Source: Bacteroidetes bacterium GWF2_33_16
GTDB taxonomy: Bacteria; Bacteroidota; Bacteroidia; Bacteroidales; UBA12077
NCBI GenBank assembly: GCA_001768565.1
Contig: MEOE01000023.1
Coordinates: forward strand, 124,001-188,000
Length of the DNA: 64,000 nt
Direction of reading: 5' to 3'
The position numbers were made by a program, and so were the translations under genes. Below are positions 18,681 to 26,884 of this stretch, one piece after another (position 1 is the first letter of the stretch; each line of letters opens with the position of its first letter). The notes beneath the pieces are model-generated. The model was not told the origin of the DNA and ran no database searches. It was given only the letters and a program-made list of their open reading frames with translations.

Positions 18681-21600
18681 ATGCTTATGAAACGAATCTT
18701 ACTAATTATCGTAATTTCCTTTTTCTTTGGAAATATTTCATTTGCCCAATTTGGCCAAAACAAGGTCATGTACGAACGATTCAATTTTGATGTTTATAAA
18801 ACTCCTCATTTCGAAATATACAATTACCTGAATGATGATACAGCGATTCATGGTTTGGGGCAGCTTTCTGAACGATGGTATTTACGGCATATGGCAATAT
18901 TTAACGATACTTTGTCTCAAAGCCCAATAATACTTTATAATAATACAACTGATTTTAGACAAACAACAGTTATTTCAGGATCTATTGGGGTTGGAACCGG
19001 AGGTGTTACAGAAGGATTCAGAAGCCGTGTTGTTATTCCGGTGATGGCATCAAATAAAGAAACAGACCATGTGCTTGGGCATGAGATGGTTCACGTATTT
19101 CAATATAACCTTGTACGTGAAAACGACAGTCTCTCATTTCAATCATTAGGAAATATTCCATTGTGGTTTATTGAAGGAACAGCAGAGTTTTTATCAATTG
19201 GACCAATGGATAACCGCACTGCAATGTGGATGCGTGATGCGGTTATTAATGATGATGTGCCATCAATTAAAAAAATGACCCGTAATATGTATAAGTATTT
19301 TCCTTATAGATATGGTCACGCTTTTATGTCTTTTATATCAGGTGTTTGGGGCGACGATATTATTCAACCATATTATTACGTTTCGTTAAAATACGGAATT
19401 GAACATGCTACCAAACTACTTTTTAATATAAGTACTGATAGCCTTTCAACATTATGGGAAAATTCTATAAAATCGCAATTCTCAGAGTTTTTAACCGACA
19501 CTGTTGCCCCTAATGGTGCTTTAATGTATAACGACAAAAATGGTGGAGAAATAAATCTTTCACCAGTAATAAGCCCTGATGGTAAACAAGTTATCTTCCT
19601 TTCAAATAGAGATGTTATTAATATAGACATTCTATTAGCAAATACTGAAACAAAAAAGATAACTGGAAAACTTACCTCAACAGTTAAGAAAACACATATT
19701 GATGATTTTAATTATATTGAAGATGCTGGATCGTGGTCGCCTGACGGTAAAAAATATGTATTTTCAACTTTTTCTCAAGGAACAAATGTCCTCTTAGTTG
19801 TAGATATTGAGAACAGCCGAATAAAAACCGAAAAAGAGATTACGCTCAAAAACATTGATTATATAAGTAATCCAGAATGGTCGCCTGACGGAAAACATAT
19901 TCTATTTAATGGTTTGGTTAAAGGAAAAAGCGATTTGTACCTTTACAATCTGGAAAGTGAACAAATCACCCAACTAACCAACGACTATTATTCTGATTTG
20001 CAACCATCATGGTCAACCGATGGATCTGAAATTGCATTTATTTCCGATCGGGGTAAAGATACAGATCTCGAAAAACATATTTTTGGTACTTATAAACTTT
20101 GTGTTTACAATCTAAAAACAACACAGATTTTAGTTTATGATTTTTTACCTAAGGCAAATATTTACAGTCCACAATATTCTCCAACCGACTCATCGTTATA
20201 TTTCCTATCAAATGCTGATGGATTCAGAAATTTATACAAATATCATTTACATACAGGAGAAATCTTTAAACTTACAAAACTAGCAACTGGTATTACAGGA
20301 ATTACTGATCTGGCACCAGCATTTAGTGTTTCGAGCGAATCAGGAGAAGTAGTTTATACGCATTATGCAAAAGGAAAATATTCAATTTATAAAGCTAAAC
20401 CATCTGATTTTCTGAATATACCAGTAGATCCTATTCTTACAAATTTCGATGCAGAATATTTACCTCCAGGCAAAACAAGAATTGTAAACATTGTTCAAAA
20501 TAATTTAGATGTACATCCATCGCAACCAAAGGATTCATTTGAATTTAATAATTACAAAGCAAAGTTTGAACTTGAGTATATTGGTTCGTCAGGGGTGGGT
20601 GTTGGATATAGCTCTTATGGTACTTATGCATCAGGAGGAGTAAGTGCATTATTTAGCGATATGCTTAAATATCATCAGATTTATGCTATGCTTCAGATAA
20701 ATGGCGAAGTGTATGACTTTGGTGGGCAATTGGCATATCTGAATATGAAAAAAAGACTTTTCTGGGGTGCATCATTTTATCATTTCCCTTATAGAGCAAT
20801 GTATTGGACTCCCAAAATTGACTATACCGAAGATTCTGTTGCTCTATATGTTGATTCATATCAACTAATGAGGGTTTTTGAAGAAAACCTTTCGGTGTTC
20901 TCGCAATATCCTATATCATCAAAACTAAGGCTTGAGGGGGGCGTTTCGTATTCGCATTATAGTTTTAGAGTCGATAGTATAAATAACTATTTTATGGGAG
21001 GTTATAATATTGGGCAAACAAAAACAGAGGTTGATGCTCCTCCATCCTACGATATTGAAAGGGCATATATTGCTTTTGTTGGCGACAATACTACCTTTGG
21101 TTTAACTTCTCCAATGGATGGATACCGTTATCGTTTCCAAATTGATCAAATGATAGATGCCATAACAGTAACCGGGCTATCACTTGATTACCGAAAATAT
21201 TATTTCAAGAAACCACTCGGATTTGCTTTTAGAGCAATGCATTATGGTCGTTATGGGGATGATCAGAATCTATTATATCCGATATATGTTGGAAATGATT
21301 ATCTTGTTAGAGGCTATAATTACAGTGCTTTTAGCAAATCATACGAATCGTATGTTGAGGACAGGCTTGATATAAACCGATTAACCGGCAGCAAAATATT
21401 TGTAGTAAATGCAGAAATTCGATATCCATTTACCGGACCAAAAAGGTTTGCGCTAATAAAATCAGGTATGTTTTTTTCTGATATTGTCCTCTTCCTTGAT
21501 GGTGGAGTATCGTGGTACAATAATACAGTACCCTGGAATAAAAATAGTGATATTCGGTATTTTTGGAATCCCAATCCAAACTATCATACACCTGTTTATA

Positions 21601-21728
21601 GTGCTGGAGTATCTTTACGCATTAATCTTTTTGGTTATATGGTACTAGAACCATATATCGCTAAGCCATTTCAGCTGCAGAATGTACCTTTTACGACAGG
21701 ATTTATTATAAGTGGTGGAGGATTTTAG
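18681..21728 (+). CDS. Surface protein: HExxH metallopeptidase-like domain, TolB-type beta-propeller, C-terminal outer-membrane barrel
   Basis: The predicted secreted protein of about 1015 residues has three parts. An N-terminal signal peptide (KRILLIIVISFFFGNISFA) leads into a domain with H134-E-M-V-H138 and, 27 residues on, WFIEGTAEF with E165. This is the gluzincin pattern of a peptidase-MA-like zinc site. The middle carries TolB/PD40 propeller blades (ISPDGKQVIFLSNRD, WSPDGKKYVFS, WSPDGKHILFNG, WSTDGSEIAFISDRG). The last 350 residues or so are aromatic-rich beta strands like the Omp85/surface-antigen barrel (YLVRGYN, NAEIRYPFTG, INLFGYMVLEPY). The ATG at 18681, or 18687, is preferred over an upstream start because it precedes the signal peptide directly. 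Substrate is unknown. Confidence 0.8.
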   Translation: MLMKRILLIIVISFFFGNISFAQFGQNKVMYERFNFDVYKTPHFEIYNYLNDDTAIHGLGQLSERWYLRHMAIFNDTLSQSPIILYNNTTDFRQTTVISGSIGVGTGGVTEGFRSRVVIPVMASNKETDHVLGHEMVHVFQYNLVRENDSLSFQSLGNIPLWFIEGTAEFLSIGPMDNRTAMWMRDAVINDDVPSIKKMTRNMYKYFPYRYGHAFMSFISGVWGDDIIQPYYYVSLKYGIEHATKLLFNISTDSLSTLWENSIKSQFSEFLTDTVAPNGALMYNDKNGGEINLSPVISPDGKQVIFLSNRDVINIDILLANTETKKITGKLTSTVKKTHIDDFNYIEDAGSWSPDGKKYVFSTFSQGTNVLLVVDIENSRIKTEKEITLKNIDYISNPEWSPDGKHILFNGLVKGKSDLYLYNLESEQITQLTNDYYSDLQPSWSTDGSEIAFISDRGKDTDLEKHIFGTYKLCVYNLKTTQILVYDFLPKANIYSPQYSPTDSSLYFLSNADGFRNLYKYHLHTGEIFKLTKLATGITGITDLAPAFSVSSESGEVVYTHYAKGKYSIYKAKPSDFLNIPVDPILTNFDAEYLPPGKTRIVNIVQNNLDVHPSQPKDSFEFNNYKAKFELEYIGSSGVGVGYSSYGTYASGGVSALFSDMLKYHQIYAMLQINGEVYDFGGQLAYLNMKKRLFWGASFYHFPYRAMYWTPKIDYTEDSVALYVDSYQLMRVFEENLSVFSQYPISSKLRLEGGVSYSHYSFRVDSINNYFMGGYNIGQTKTEVDAPPSYDIERAYIAFVGDNTTFGLTSPMDGYRYRFQIDQMIDAITVTGLSLDYRKYYFKKPLGFAFRAMHYGRYGDDQNLLYPIYVGNDYLVRGYNYSAFSKSYESYVEDRLDINRLTGSKIFVVNAEIRYPFTGPKRFALIKSGMFFSDIVLFLDGGVSWYNNTVPWNKNSDIRYFWNPNPNYHTPVYSAGVSLRINLFGYMVLEPYIAKPFQLQNVPFTTGFIISGGGF

Positions 21729-21748
21729 AACTTCATTGAAAGATCTAA

Positions 21749-21997
21749 TCAACATTTATTTCTGGCACATGGACTATTTGTAATAAAAAATCCAAAAAAA
21801 GCACCAAAAAAAACATTTGATATAATGTCTTTTGAATTCATGTTATTTATTTGCATTCCTTCGGCAAAATAGGTAAATACTAAACCCAGAACAGCGCCTA
21901 TAAGAATGTAGATAACAGATTTTCTGACCTGCTGAGAATAATATAGCCTTTTAAACCAATTTCCTTCTGGGGTTATTTCTAGTTGCTTAAATTCCAT
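21749..21997 (-). CDS. Small two-helix membrane protein, function unknown
   Basis: This 82-residue protein has an N-terminal cytosolic segment (FKQLEITPEGNWFKRLYYSQ) and two predicted membrane helices (SVIYILIGAVLGLVFTYF and NVFFGAFFGFFITNS) joined by a short polar loop. No family is recognised. It is convergent with the large surface-protein gene, ending 20 bp from it. Confidence 0.55.
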   Translation of the reverse strand: MEFKQLEITPEGNWFKRLYYSQQVRKSVIYILIGAVLGLVFTYFAEGMQINNMNSKDIISNVFFGAFFGFFITNSPCARNKC

Positions 21998-22260
21998 ATG
22001 CTATGTATTTATATATGTGCAAATATAGATAATAAAACAACACAAAATTAATGCCCAACCTATTATCACGCATTTAGGTTATAAATCGTCTATTAAAGCA
22101 GATCCAACAATATAGAGTATTGATTTTTTTATATTTAATTAATAAATTTCATGTTGTTTTCTATTTGACAAATTCTCAATAAATCGTTGGTGGTAAATAA
22201 CTATACAACTGATTATACCTTCTTAAAATATTGAAAAATTTTTTACTAAACTTACTACTT
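21998..22260. other. AT-rich gap with no gene seen
   Basis: About 260 bp between divergent small genes. It is strongly AT-rich and must contain the promoters of both neighbours, but no RNA gene, repeat or long ORF is apparent. Confidence 0.5.
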
Positions 22261-22797
22261 ATGAAAAGATTTATAATACTTATAAATTTAATTTTATCAT
22301 TAGGGTTTCAATGCAAATCTCAGGATAGTCTTTTTGTATTGCATCCAATTATTGGTGAAATAATTGACAGAAATGAAAAGATCGACTACCTCCTCTTTCC
22401 CGAAATTAAGGATTCTATTTTTAATTATTGTTCTATAAAACATGAGGGAGATAAGTATTTCGTAAATTCTCATTTAGTTTCAGATTCCATAAATATTATA
22501 CAATTAAACATATCTGAGATTAATCAGTACCAGAAGAACATTGATAAATTGTACGACTATTATTCCAGTCAGCCTGAAGAGGATTCAATAAGTAATCTAA
22601 AGATTTTAATACTGAAAGAAGGTAACTCTTTCCAAATAATAGATATTACTATTGATAATAATATAATAAATGAAGAAGCAAGAGCAGAAGAAAGATTGAA
22701 AGAAGATGCAGAAAGATTAAGGTTGCAAAATCAAGGCAGCGATTTAGGTGGTGTATATATAGACTTTGATTATATAAGAAAAAAGAAAAAGAAATAA
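22261..22797 (+). CDS. Hypothetical secreted protein
   Basis: This 178-residue protein is not recognised. The ATG at 22261 gives a hydrophobic signal sequence (KRFIILINLILSLGFQCKSQ). The Cys after LGFQ is only a poor lipobox, so it may be either a lipoprotein or a signal-peptidase-I substrate. The C-terminal part is charged and possibly coiled (EEARAEERLKEDAERLRLQ), ending in a run of basic residues. It lies in an accessory stretch before an AraC regulator. Confidence 0.5.
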   Translation: MKRFIILINLILSLGFQCKSQDSLFVLHPIIGEIIDRNEKIDYLLFPEIKDSIFNYCSIKHEGDKYFVNSHLVSDSINIIQLNISEINQYQKNIDKLYDYYSSQPEEDSISNLKILILKEGNSFQIIDITIDNNIINEEARAEERLKEDAERLRLQNQGSDLGGVYIDFDYIRKKKKK

Positions 22798-22978
22798 TGC
22801 CCCCTTTGTTATTGAGAAGCTAATCAATTTAATAATTGTCAATAAATTAATACTATTGTTTTAATCGATTACATTACAAGTCAACGAATTAATAAAAAAA
22901 TCTTGTTTTCTTTTATGCCTTATGTCTGTTATCTGATTAATTACTATCTTGGGGAGGTAATTTAAATTTTCTTTAGGG

Positions 22979-24031
22979 ATGAGTATAACAATAACAGATA
23001 TAGTGGGTATTTTAATTATCTATCAATCAATAGCATTCCTAGGGTCAATACTTTTTATAAAAATTACAAAACCTGTTTTTCTGAAAGTCCTAATTGCAAT
23101 ATGTTTATTGATAATTCTGCATTTTAGTTATCTTTTTTATGAAAAATATAGTATTACCCCTTACATTATGCTAGGTCCTTTTTTTGGTTTTTTATATGGC
23201 CCAATTTACTATTTATATACAAAAAGCCTGATTGTCAAATCTCTTTCTATAAAGAAAGTATTTATTCAATTTGTACCTGCAATTATTTCTTTTTTTTGTT
23301 TGATATTTTTTAGGAGGGAGATTAAGGGATTCGTTGATATTGCAACAATCTTAGTTATTCTTCACTTTATTACTTATTTATTAATTGCATTAAGAATAAT
23401 ATATAGATATAGAAGATTACTTAAAAATACCACTTCTTCTTTTTATAACATTAGTTTAAGATGGATGGAATATATAATTTATTTGCAATTTATAACTATT
23501 GTTGTGGTTTTCTTTCACAGTAAATTTCATTCAGCATTCGTAACAAATTCGTTAATTTTTGTAATTTATTTATTAGTGCTAATTCTAATAAATTGCTTTT
23601 ATTATTTGGGATTAAAACAAGTAAGATTATTTAAAGGATTTGCAGAAGAAGATGAACGTAAAGTAGAACAAAATGAATATCAAATACCTGATGAAATATT
23701 TAATTCTTATATAAATAAACTTAGTAGATATATGGAGGAGGAAAAGCCATATTTGGAATTTGATTTATCATTACAGGATCTGTCTAATAGGTTATCTATA
23801 TCTAAAAGAAATTTATCTCATATTATCAACAAGAAATATAATAGGAATTTTTTTGATTATATTAATAATTTCAGGATTGAAATGGTAAAACAAGATATTT
23901 TATCTACAGAAAAATCGATAAAGGAAATAATGTACAACTGTGGTTATTCAAATAAAACAACTTTTCATTCAATCTTTAAAAAATATACCGGTTTAACACC
24001 AAATCAATTTCGGTCAATGGGAAAAAAGTAG
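22979..24031 (+). CDS. Membrane-anchored AraC-family transcriptional regulator
   Basis: This 350-residue protein has about seven hydrophobic helices in residues 1-215 (for example SIAFLGSILFI, VLIAICLLIILHFSYLF, IVVVFFHS, LLVLILINCFYYLGL) and a C-terminal AraC DNA-binding domain from about residue 245. The domain shows the two HTH segments LQDLSNRLSISKRNLSHIIN and IKEIMYNCGYSNKTTFHSIFKKYTG, closing with LTPNQFR. This layout suggests a sensor that regulates transcription from the membrane. Its likely partner is the TlpA-like gene starting 80 bp downstream (24111), but the ligand is unknown. Confidence 0.85.
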   Translation: MSITITDIVGILIIYQSIAFLGSILFIKITKPVFLKVLIAICLLIILHFSYLFYEKYSITPYIMLGPFFGFLYGPIYYLYTKSLIVKSLSIKKVFIQFVPAIISFFCLIFFRREIKGFVDIATILVILHFITYLLIALRIIYRYRRLLKNTTSSFYNISLRWMEYIIYLQFITIVVVFFHSKFHSAFVTNSLIFVIYLLVLILINCFYYLGLKQVRLFKGFAEEDERKVEQNEYQIPDEIFNSYINKLSRYMEEEKPYLEFDLSLQDLSNRLSISKRNLSHIINKKYNRNFFDYINNFRIEMVKQDILSTEKSIKEIMYNCGYSNKTTFHSIFKKYTGLTPNQFRSMGKK

Positions 24032-24110
24032 TACAATAACAGGTATTCGTACTCTTATGAAAGAATTAATTTTCACTTTTGATTTAATAATCAATAAAAT
24101 ATCAAAAGAA

Positions 24111-24977
24111 ATGAAAAAAATCATTAAGCCAATCGTAAGTGGAATTATTCTTATCATATTAATGATATTAATAATGCTAAAGATTACCATGAACTTTCAG
24201 GTACTTCTTTTTCTAGGAGCCATCCTTTTTTTTGTAGCGGGTATTATTAACTCAGATGAAAAAAGGAACATCTTAGTTTCATTATTTGCAATTTCAGTAT
24301 TTTATCTGGGGTTATTTATCTTTGTTGTTCTTGAAGAGCTTCCGAAGTTATGGTATTTTGTTCCAATATACTTAATCTCGGCCTTTATTGGTTTATTACA
24401 TAAACAACAAAAAATAAGATCATACCTTTACTTTTCAATAGTATCCTTATTAATTGTCTTTCTTGCCTTAAAGCAAGTTCCAGTTGATCTGGAAAAAAGT
24501 TTAACACAAGCAAAGCATGAACAACTACCACAGTTTAATATTTACACAATGTCAGGTGATACTATTGATTCAAATTCTTTGAAAGGGAAGGTTGTAATTT
24601 TAGATATGTTTGGATTGTGGTGTAAGCCATGTGTTCAGGAGTTAAAGGAACTGGACAAAATTCAAAATATATATATAGATAATCCTGAAGTAGTTTTTTT
24701 CGTAATAAATGCAAATCTAGGTGGAGACACTCCAGAAAAATTTCAATCATTCATTAATAACCATAATTATAAATTTAATTTTGCATACGACCATAAGAGT
24801 GAGATATATAAACTACTAAAACTACAAAAATTAGGATTGCCTTCGCTTTTAATAATTGATAGGAATCATAATATTAGATTACAGCATGTAGGGTATAATA
24901 CCGGAGAAACAAATTTTAAAGAGACTATAATAGATGTCATTAATGGTTTAGTTGAAGAATCTAAGGAGAATCTATAA
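24111..24977 (+). CDS. TlpA/ResA-like membrane-anchored thioredoxin-fold protein
   Basis: The ATG at 24111 gives about 288 residues. The N-terminal half is a set of four or so membrane helices (VSGIILIILMILIMLKI, VLLFLGAILFFVAGII, SLFAISVFYLGLFIFVVL, LYFSIVSLLIVFLAL). The C-terminal half is a thioredoxin-like domain with the redox motif WCKPC in DMFGLWCKPCVQEL and the cis-Pro-like LGLPSLLIID segment. It probably reduces or oxidises periplasmic disulfides. It follows the AraC regulator and is probably cotranscribed with it. A hairpin terminator at 25044 follows. Confidence 0.85.
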   Translation: MKKIIKPIVSGIILIILMILIMLKITMNFQVLLFLGAILFFVAGIINSDEKRNILVSLFAISVFYLGLFIFVVLEELPKLWYFVPIYLISAFIGLLHKQQKIRSYLYFSIVSLLIVFLALKQVPVDLEKSLTQAKHEQLPQFNIYTMSGDTIDSNSLKGKVVILDMFGLWCKPCVQELKELDKIQNIYIDNPEVVFFVINANLGGDTPEKFQSFINNHNYKFNFAYDHKSEIYKLLKLQKLGLPSLLIIDRNHNIRLQHVGYNTGETNFKETIIDVINGLVEESKENL

Positions 24978-25043
24978 AACATTTAGTAAAACATGAATCT
25001 TTGATCCTTAATTTCTCTCCCCAGATGGTAAAAACTAAAATAC

Positions 25044-25075
25044 AAAAAGAGCCACAATTACCAGCGGCTCTTTTT
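25044..25075 (+). terminator. Intrinsic terminator after the thioredoxin gene
   Basis: AAAAAGAGCC (25044-25053) pairs with GGCTCTTTTT (25066-25075) around a 12-nt loop. A near copy occurs at 25183-25210, and both are followed by a tRNA 3'-end-like sequence. Confidence 0.75.
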
Positions 25076-25082
25076 CCATTTA

Positions 25083-25092
25083 AGTGGGCCCA
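25083..25092 (-). repeat. tRNA 3'-end remnant 1 (AGTGGGCCCA)
   Basis: AGTGGGCCCA repeats the acceptor-stem end of tRNA(CAT) at 26607. Only about 10 bp match here, and the core TGGGCCCA is palindromic, so this copy alone would be weak. Its place beside the hairpin and near remnant 2 supports it. Confidence 0.5.
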
Positions 25093-25099
25093 TCCCGAT

Positions 25100-25170
25100 G
25101 TGCACTTGGCAATCGAGGACTTTCAGCCTGGGCTTCTGCCGGCAGGCAGGACTTCTCTCCCAAGTGGGTA
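25100..25170. repeat. Inverted-repeat-rich segment with CTGCCGGCAG palindrome
   Basis: The segment includes the palindrome CTGCCGGCAG, the direct-repeat pair CGAGGACTTT/CAGGACTTCT, and the end pair CACTTGG/CCAAGTG, giving an imperfect stem-loop of about 65 bp. It looks like a small repeat element between the two tRNA-end copies. Confidence 0.5.
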
Positions 25171-25182
25171 TTTTTAAAAACA

Positions 25183-25210
25183 AAAGAGCCACAATTTCTT
25201 GCGGCTCTTT
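25183..25210. terminator. Second copy of the GAGCC...GGCTC hairpin
   Basis: AAAGAGCC (25183-25190) pairs with GGCTCTTT (25203-25210). It resembles the hairpin at 25044-25075, including the CACAATT loop start, so the two are probably duplicates. Each lies 8-9 bp from a tRNA-end remnant. Confidence 0.65.
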
Positions 25211-25218
25211 CTGAATTT

Positions 25219-25235
25219 AGTGGGCCCACCAGGGC
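25219..25235 (-). repeat. tRNA 3'-end remnant 2 (candidate attachment-site scar)
   Basis: AGTGGGCCCACCAGGGC matches the 3' end and T-stem of the tRNA at 26607 in 16 of 17 positions. It is oriented like the tRNA and is followed, in the minus-strand sense, by the GAGCC hairpin, as the real tRNA is followed by its own hairpin. Confidence 0.65.
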
Positions 25236-25442
25236 AATGTTTAGTTTTACAGTCTTTTATAAATTTCACACGATAGGGGGTAATATCGACTGACTAATAA
25301 CAAGTAAGGAATTATTTTTTCGCGTTTTTTCATAATGCATAGAAATATTTAAAGCATTTTCCGGAAACAAATGTAAAATAGATAAAAATGAGAAAAGGTA
25401 TTGGGAGGATGGTTTAATTATAATATTTTTACAATAAAAAGT

Positions 25443-26516
25443 ATGCTTGATTTTGATTATAACATTCTTCAATGTCCTATAAAAAAAGAAAATTTAAAAT
25501 ACCTTCCAAAAGAACATACAATCGAATTTTTAAAAGGATATAACAACGATCTAATTAATGTTGATGAAATAAGTGAAGGTTTTATTAATGAAAGTCATTC
25601 TTATTTTTACCCAGTATTTAATGGAATAATTTTATTATTACCTATTTACGCATTTCCAATAAATTCTGATGGAAATGATATGGCTCATATGTCTTTTGAT
25701 AAGGATCGTGTCTTTAGATATTATAATGAAATAAACTATATTTCTAAAAATAGTTATAAAATTTATGAGGATTCTAAAAAATGGGTTGATTTTAGAGAAG
25801 TTTCGGAAGATTACATAAAAAGCTCATTCTGTAAAGCTAAGAGATACCTTAATGCTTCAGGTAAGTACTTGCTTGATATTGCTTCTGGACCAATAGGCCT
25901 TACAGAGTATATTAATTTATCAGAGAATTTTGAATACAGAATTTGTGCAGATATTTCTGTAAATGCCTTAATCCAAGCAAAGCAAAACTATAAGCATCGA
26001 AAAGGGATTTATATTTGTGCCGATATTACTAATATTCCATTGAAAGATAATTGCTGTGATTCTGTCCTTTGTCAACATACTTTGTATCATGTACCAAAGA
26101 GTGAGCAAAAAACAGCGGTTAATGAAATGTATAGAGTTGCTAAACCATCCTCTAGAATAGTAATTATTTATAGTTTATTCTATCATAGTTGGTTTATGAA
26201 TTTAAGTCTCTTCCCAGTTCAGGTTTATAGAATTTTAAGACATTTTGCTGGGAAATTCTATGTTAGACTTTTTAATAAAAAACCACGATTATATTTTTAT
26301 CCGCATAGTCTAAGGTGGTTTAAAAAGAGTTTTAAGTTTAGTGATAAAATTGAAATTTATTGCTGGCGAAGCACAAATAAGTATTTTCTAAATTTATATA
26401 TACATAAATTTTTTGGGGGTAAACAGTTATTAAATATTTTAAAAAGGAGTGAGGAAAAACATTCTACAATATGGGGCCGATTAGGAGAATATCCTTTGAT
26501 ACAAATAACTAAATGA
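25443..26516 (+). CDS. SAM-dependent class I methyltransferase with N-terminal Trm112-like segment
   Basis: The ATG at 25443 gives 357 residues. The N-terminal 80 or so resemble a Trm112-like module (YNILQCPIKKENLKYL, then GIILLLPIYAFPI). A Rossmann methyltransferase follows, with motif I YLLDIASGPIGL, the acidic CADISVNAL strand, CADITNIPLKDN, and the post-motif region CQHTLYHVPKSEQ. A basic C-terminal region follows. The substrate is not readable. It is the only gene in an AT-rich islet between tRNA 3'-end remnants and the intact tRNA, suggesting acquisition by transfer. Confidence 0.8.
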   Translation: MLDFDYNILQCPIKKENLKYLPKEHTIEFLKGYNNDLINVDEISEGFINESHSYFYPVFNGIILLLPIYAFPINSDGNDMAHMSFDKDRVFRYYNEINYISKNSYKIYEDSKKWVDFREVSEDYIKSSFCKAKRYLNASGKYLLDIASGPIGLTEYINLSENFEYRICADISVNALIQAKQNYKHRKGIYICADITNIPLKDNCCDSVLCQHTLYHVPKSEQKTAVNEMYRVAKPSSRIVIIYSLFYHSWFMNLSLFPVQVYRILRHFAGKFYVRLFNKKPRLYFYPHSLRWFKKSFKFSDKIEIYCWRSTNKYFLNLYIHKFFGGKQLLNILKRSEEKHSTIWGRLGEYPLIQITK

Positions 26517-26560
26517 TTGAATTAATTTTATTGCATCCAATTCCAGTAATTTGAAAAAAG

Positions 26561-26591
26561 AACCCTTGTAGTTGTTTAGTCTACAAGGGTT
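26561..26591 (-). terminator. Terminator after tRNA(CAT)
   Basis: AACCCTTGTAG (26561-26571) pairs with CTACAAGGGTT (26581-26591), a perfect 11-bp stem. On the minus strand it is followed by T-rich sequence, terminating the tRNA gene; it may also serve the methyltransferase from the other side. Confidence 0.85.
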
Positions 26592-26606
26592 TGCTTTTAT
26601 TGCCAG

Positions 26607-26680
26607 TGGGCCCACCTGGGCTCGAACCAGGGACCACCTGATTATGAGTCAGGTGCTCTAACCAGCTGAGCTATAGGCCC
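26607..26680 (-). tRNA. tRNA with CAT anticodon (elongator Met or Ile2)
   Basis: On the minus strand a full cloverleaf is seen: acceptor GGGCCTA/TGGGCCC, D-stem GCTC/GAGC with loop AGCTGGTTA, anticodon arm CCTGA-CTCATAA-TCAGG (anticodon CAT), and T-arm CCTGG-TTCGAGC-CCAGG, discriminator A. CCA is not encoded. CAT fits elongator tRNA-Met or lysidine-modified tRNA-Ile2. The GGGCCTATAGCTCAG start resembles isoleucine tRNAs, so Ile2 is plausible, but the sequence alone does not settle it. Confidence 0.95.
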
Positions 26681-26884
26681 AGTAAATTTTATCGTTTTTA
26701 ATATTCAATAAAATTCGGATTGCAATATTAACGAAATGTTATTAATTAAGCAATAGTTTTAGAAAAATTCCAACTATTTTTTGTCCTCATTTTTTAAATA
26801 ATTGGAATACTCTAAGATTGCGCTTGTTCATTCATATAATTATTTCTATCGAAAAGTCAAAAAGAACACCCATTATCCTAGGTT

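Noticed and set aside
25084..25293. 69-residue frame between the tRNA-end copies
   Set aside because: It runs through hairpins and palindromes and has no start context or domain.
25443..26516. Prophage or integrative element with its own machinery
   Set aside because: Only one methyltransferase gene lies between the tRNA-end copies; no integrase, relaxase or phage gene is present.
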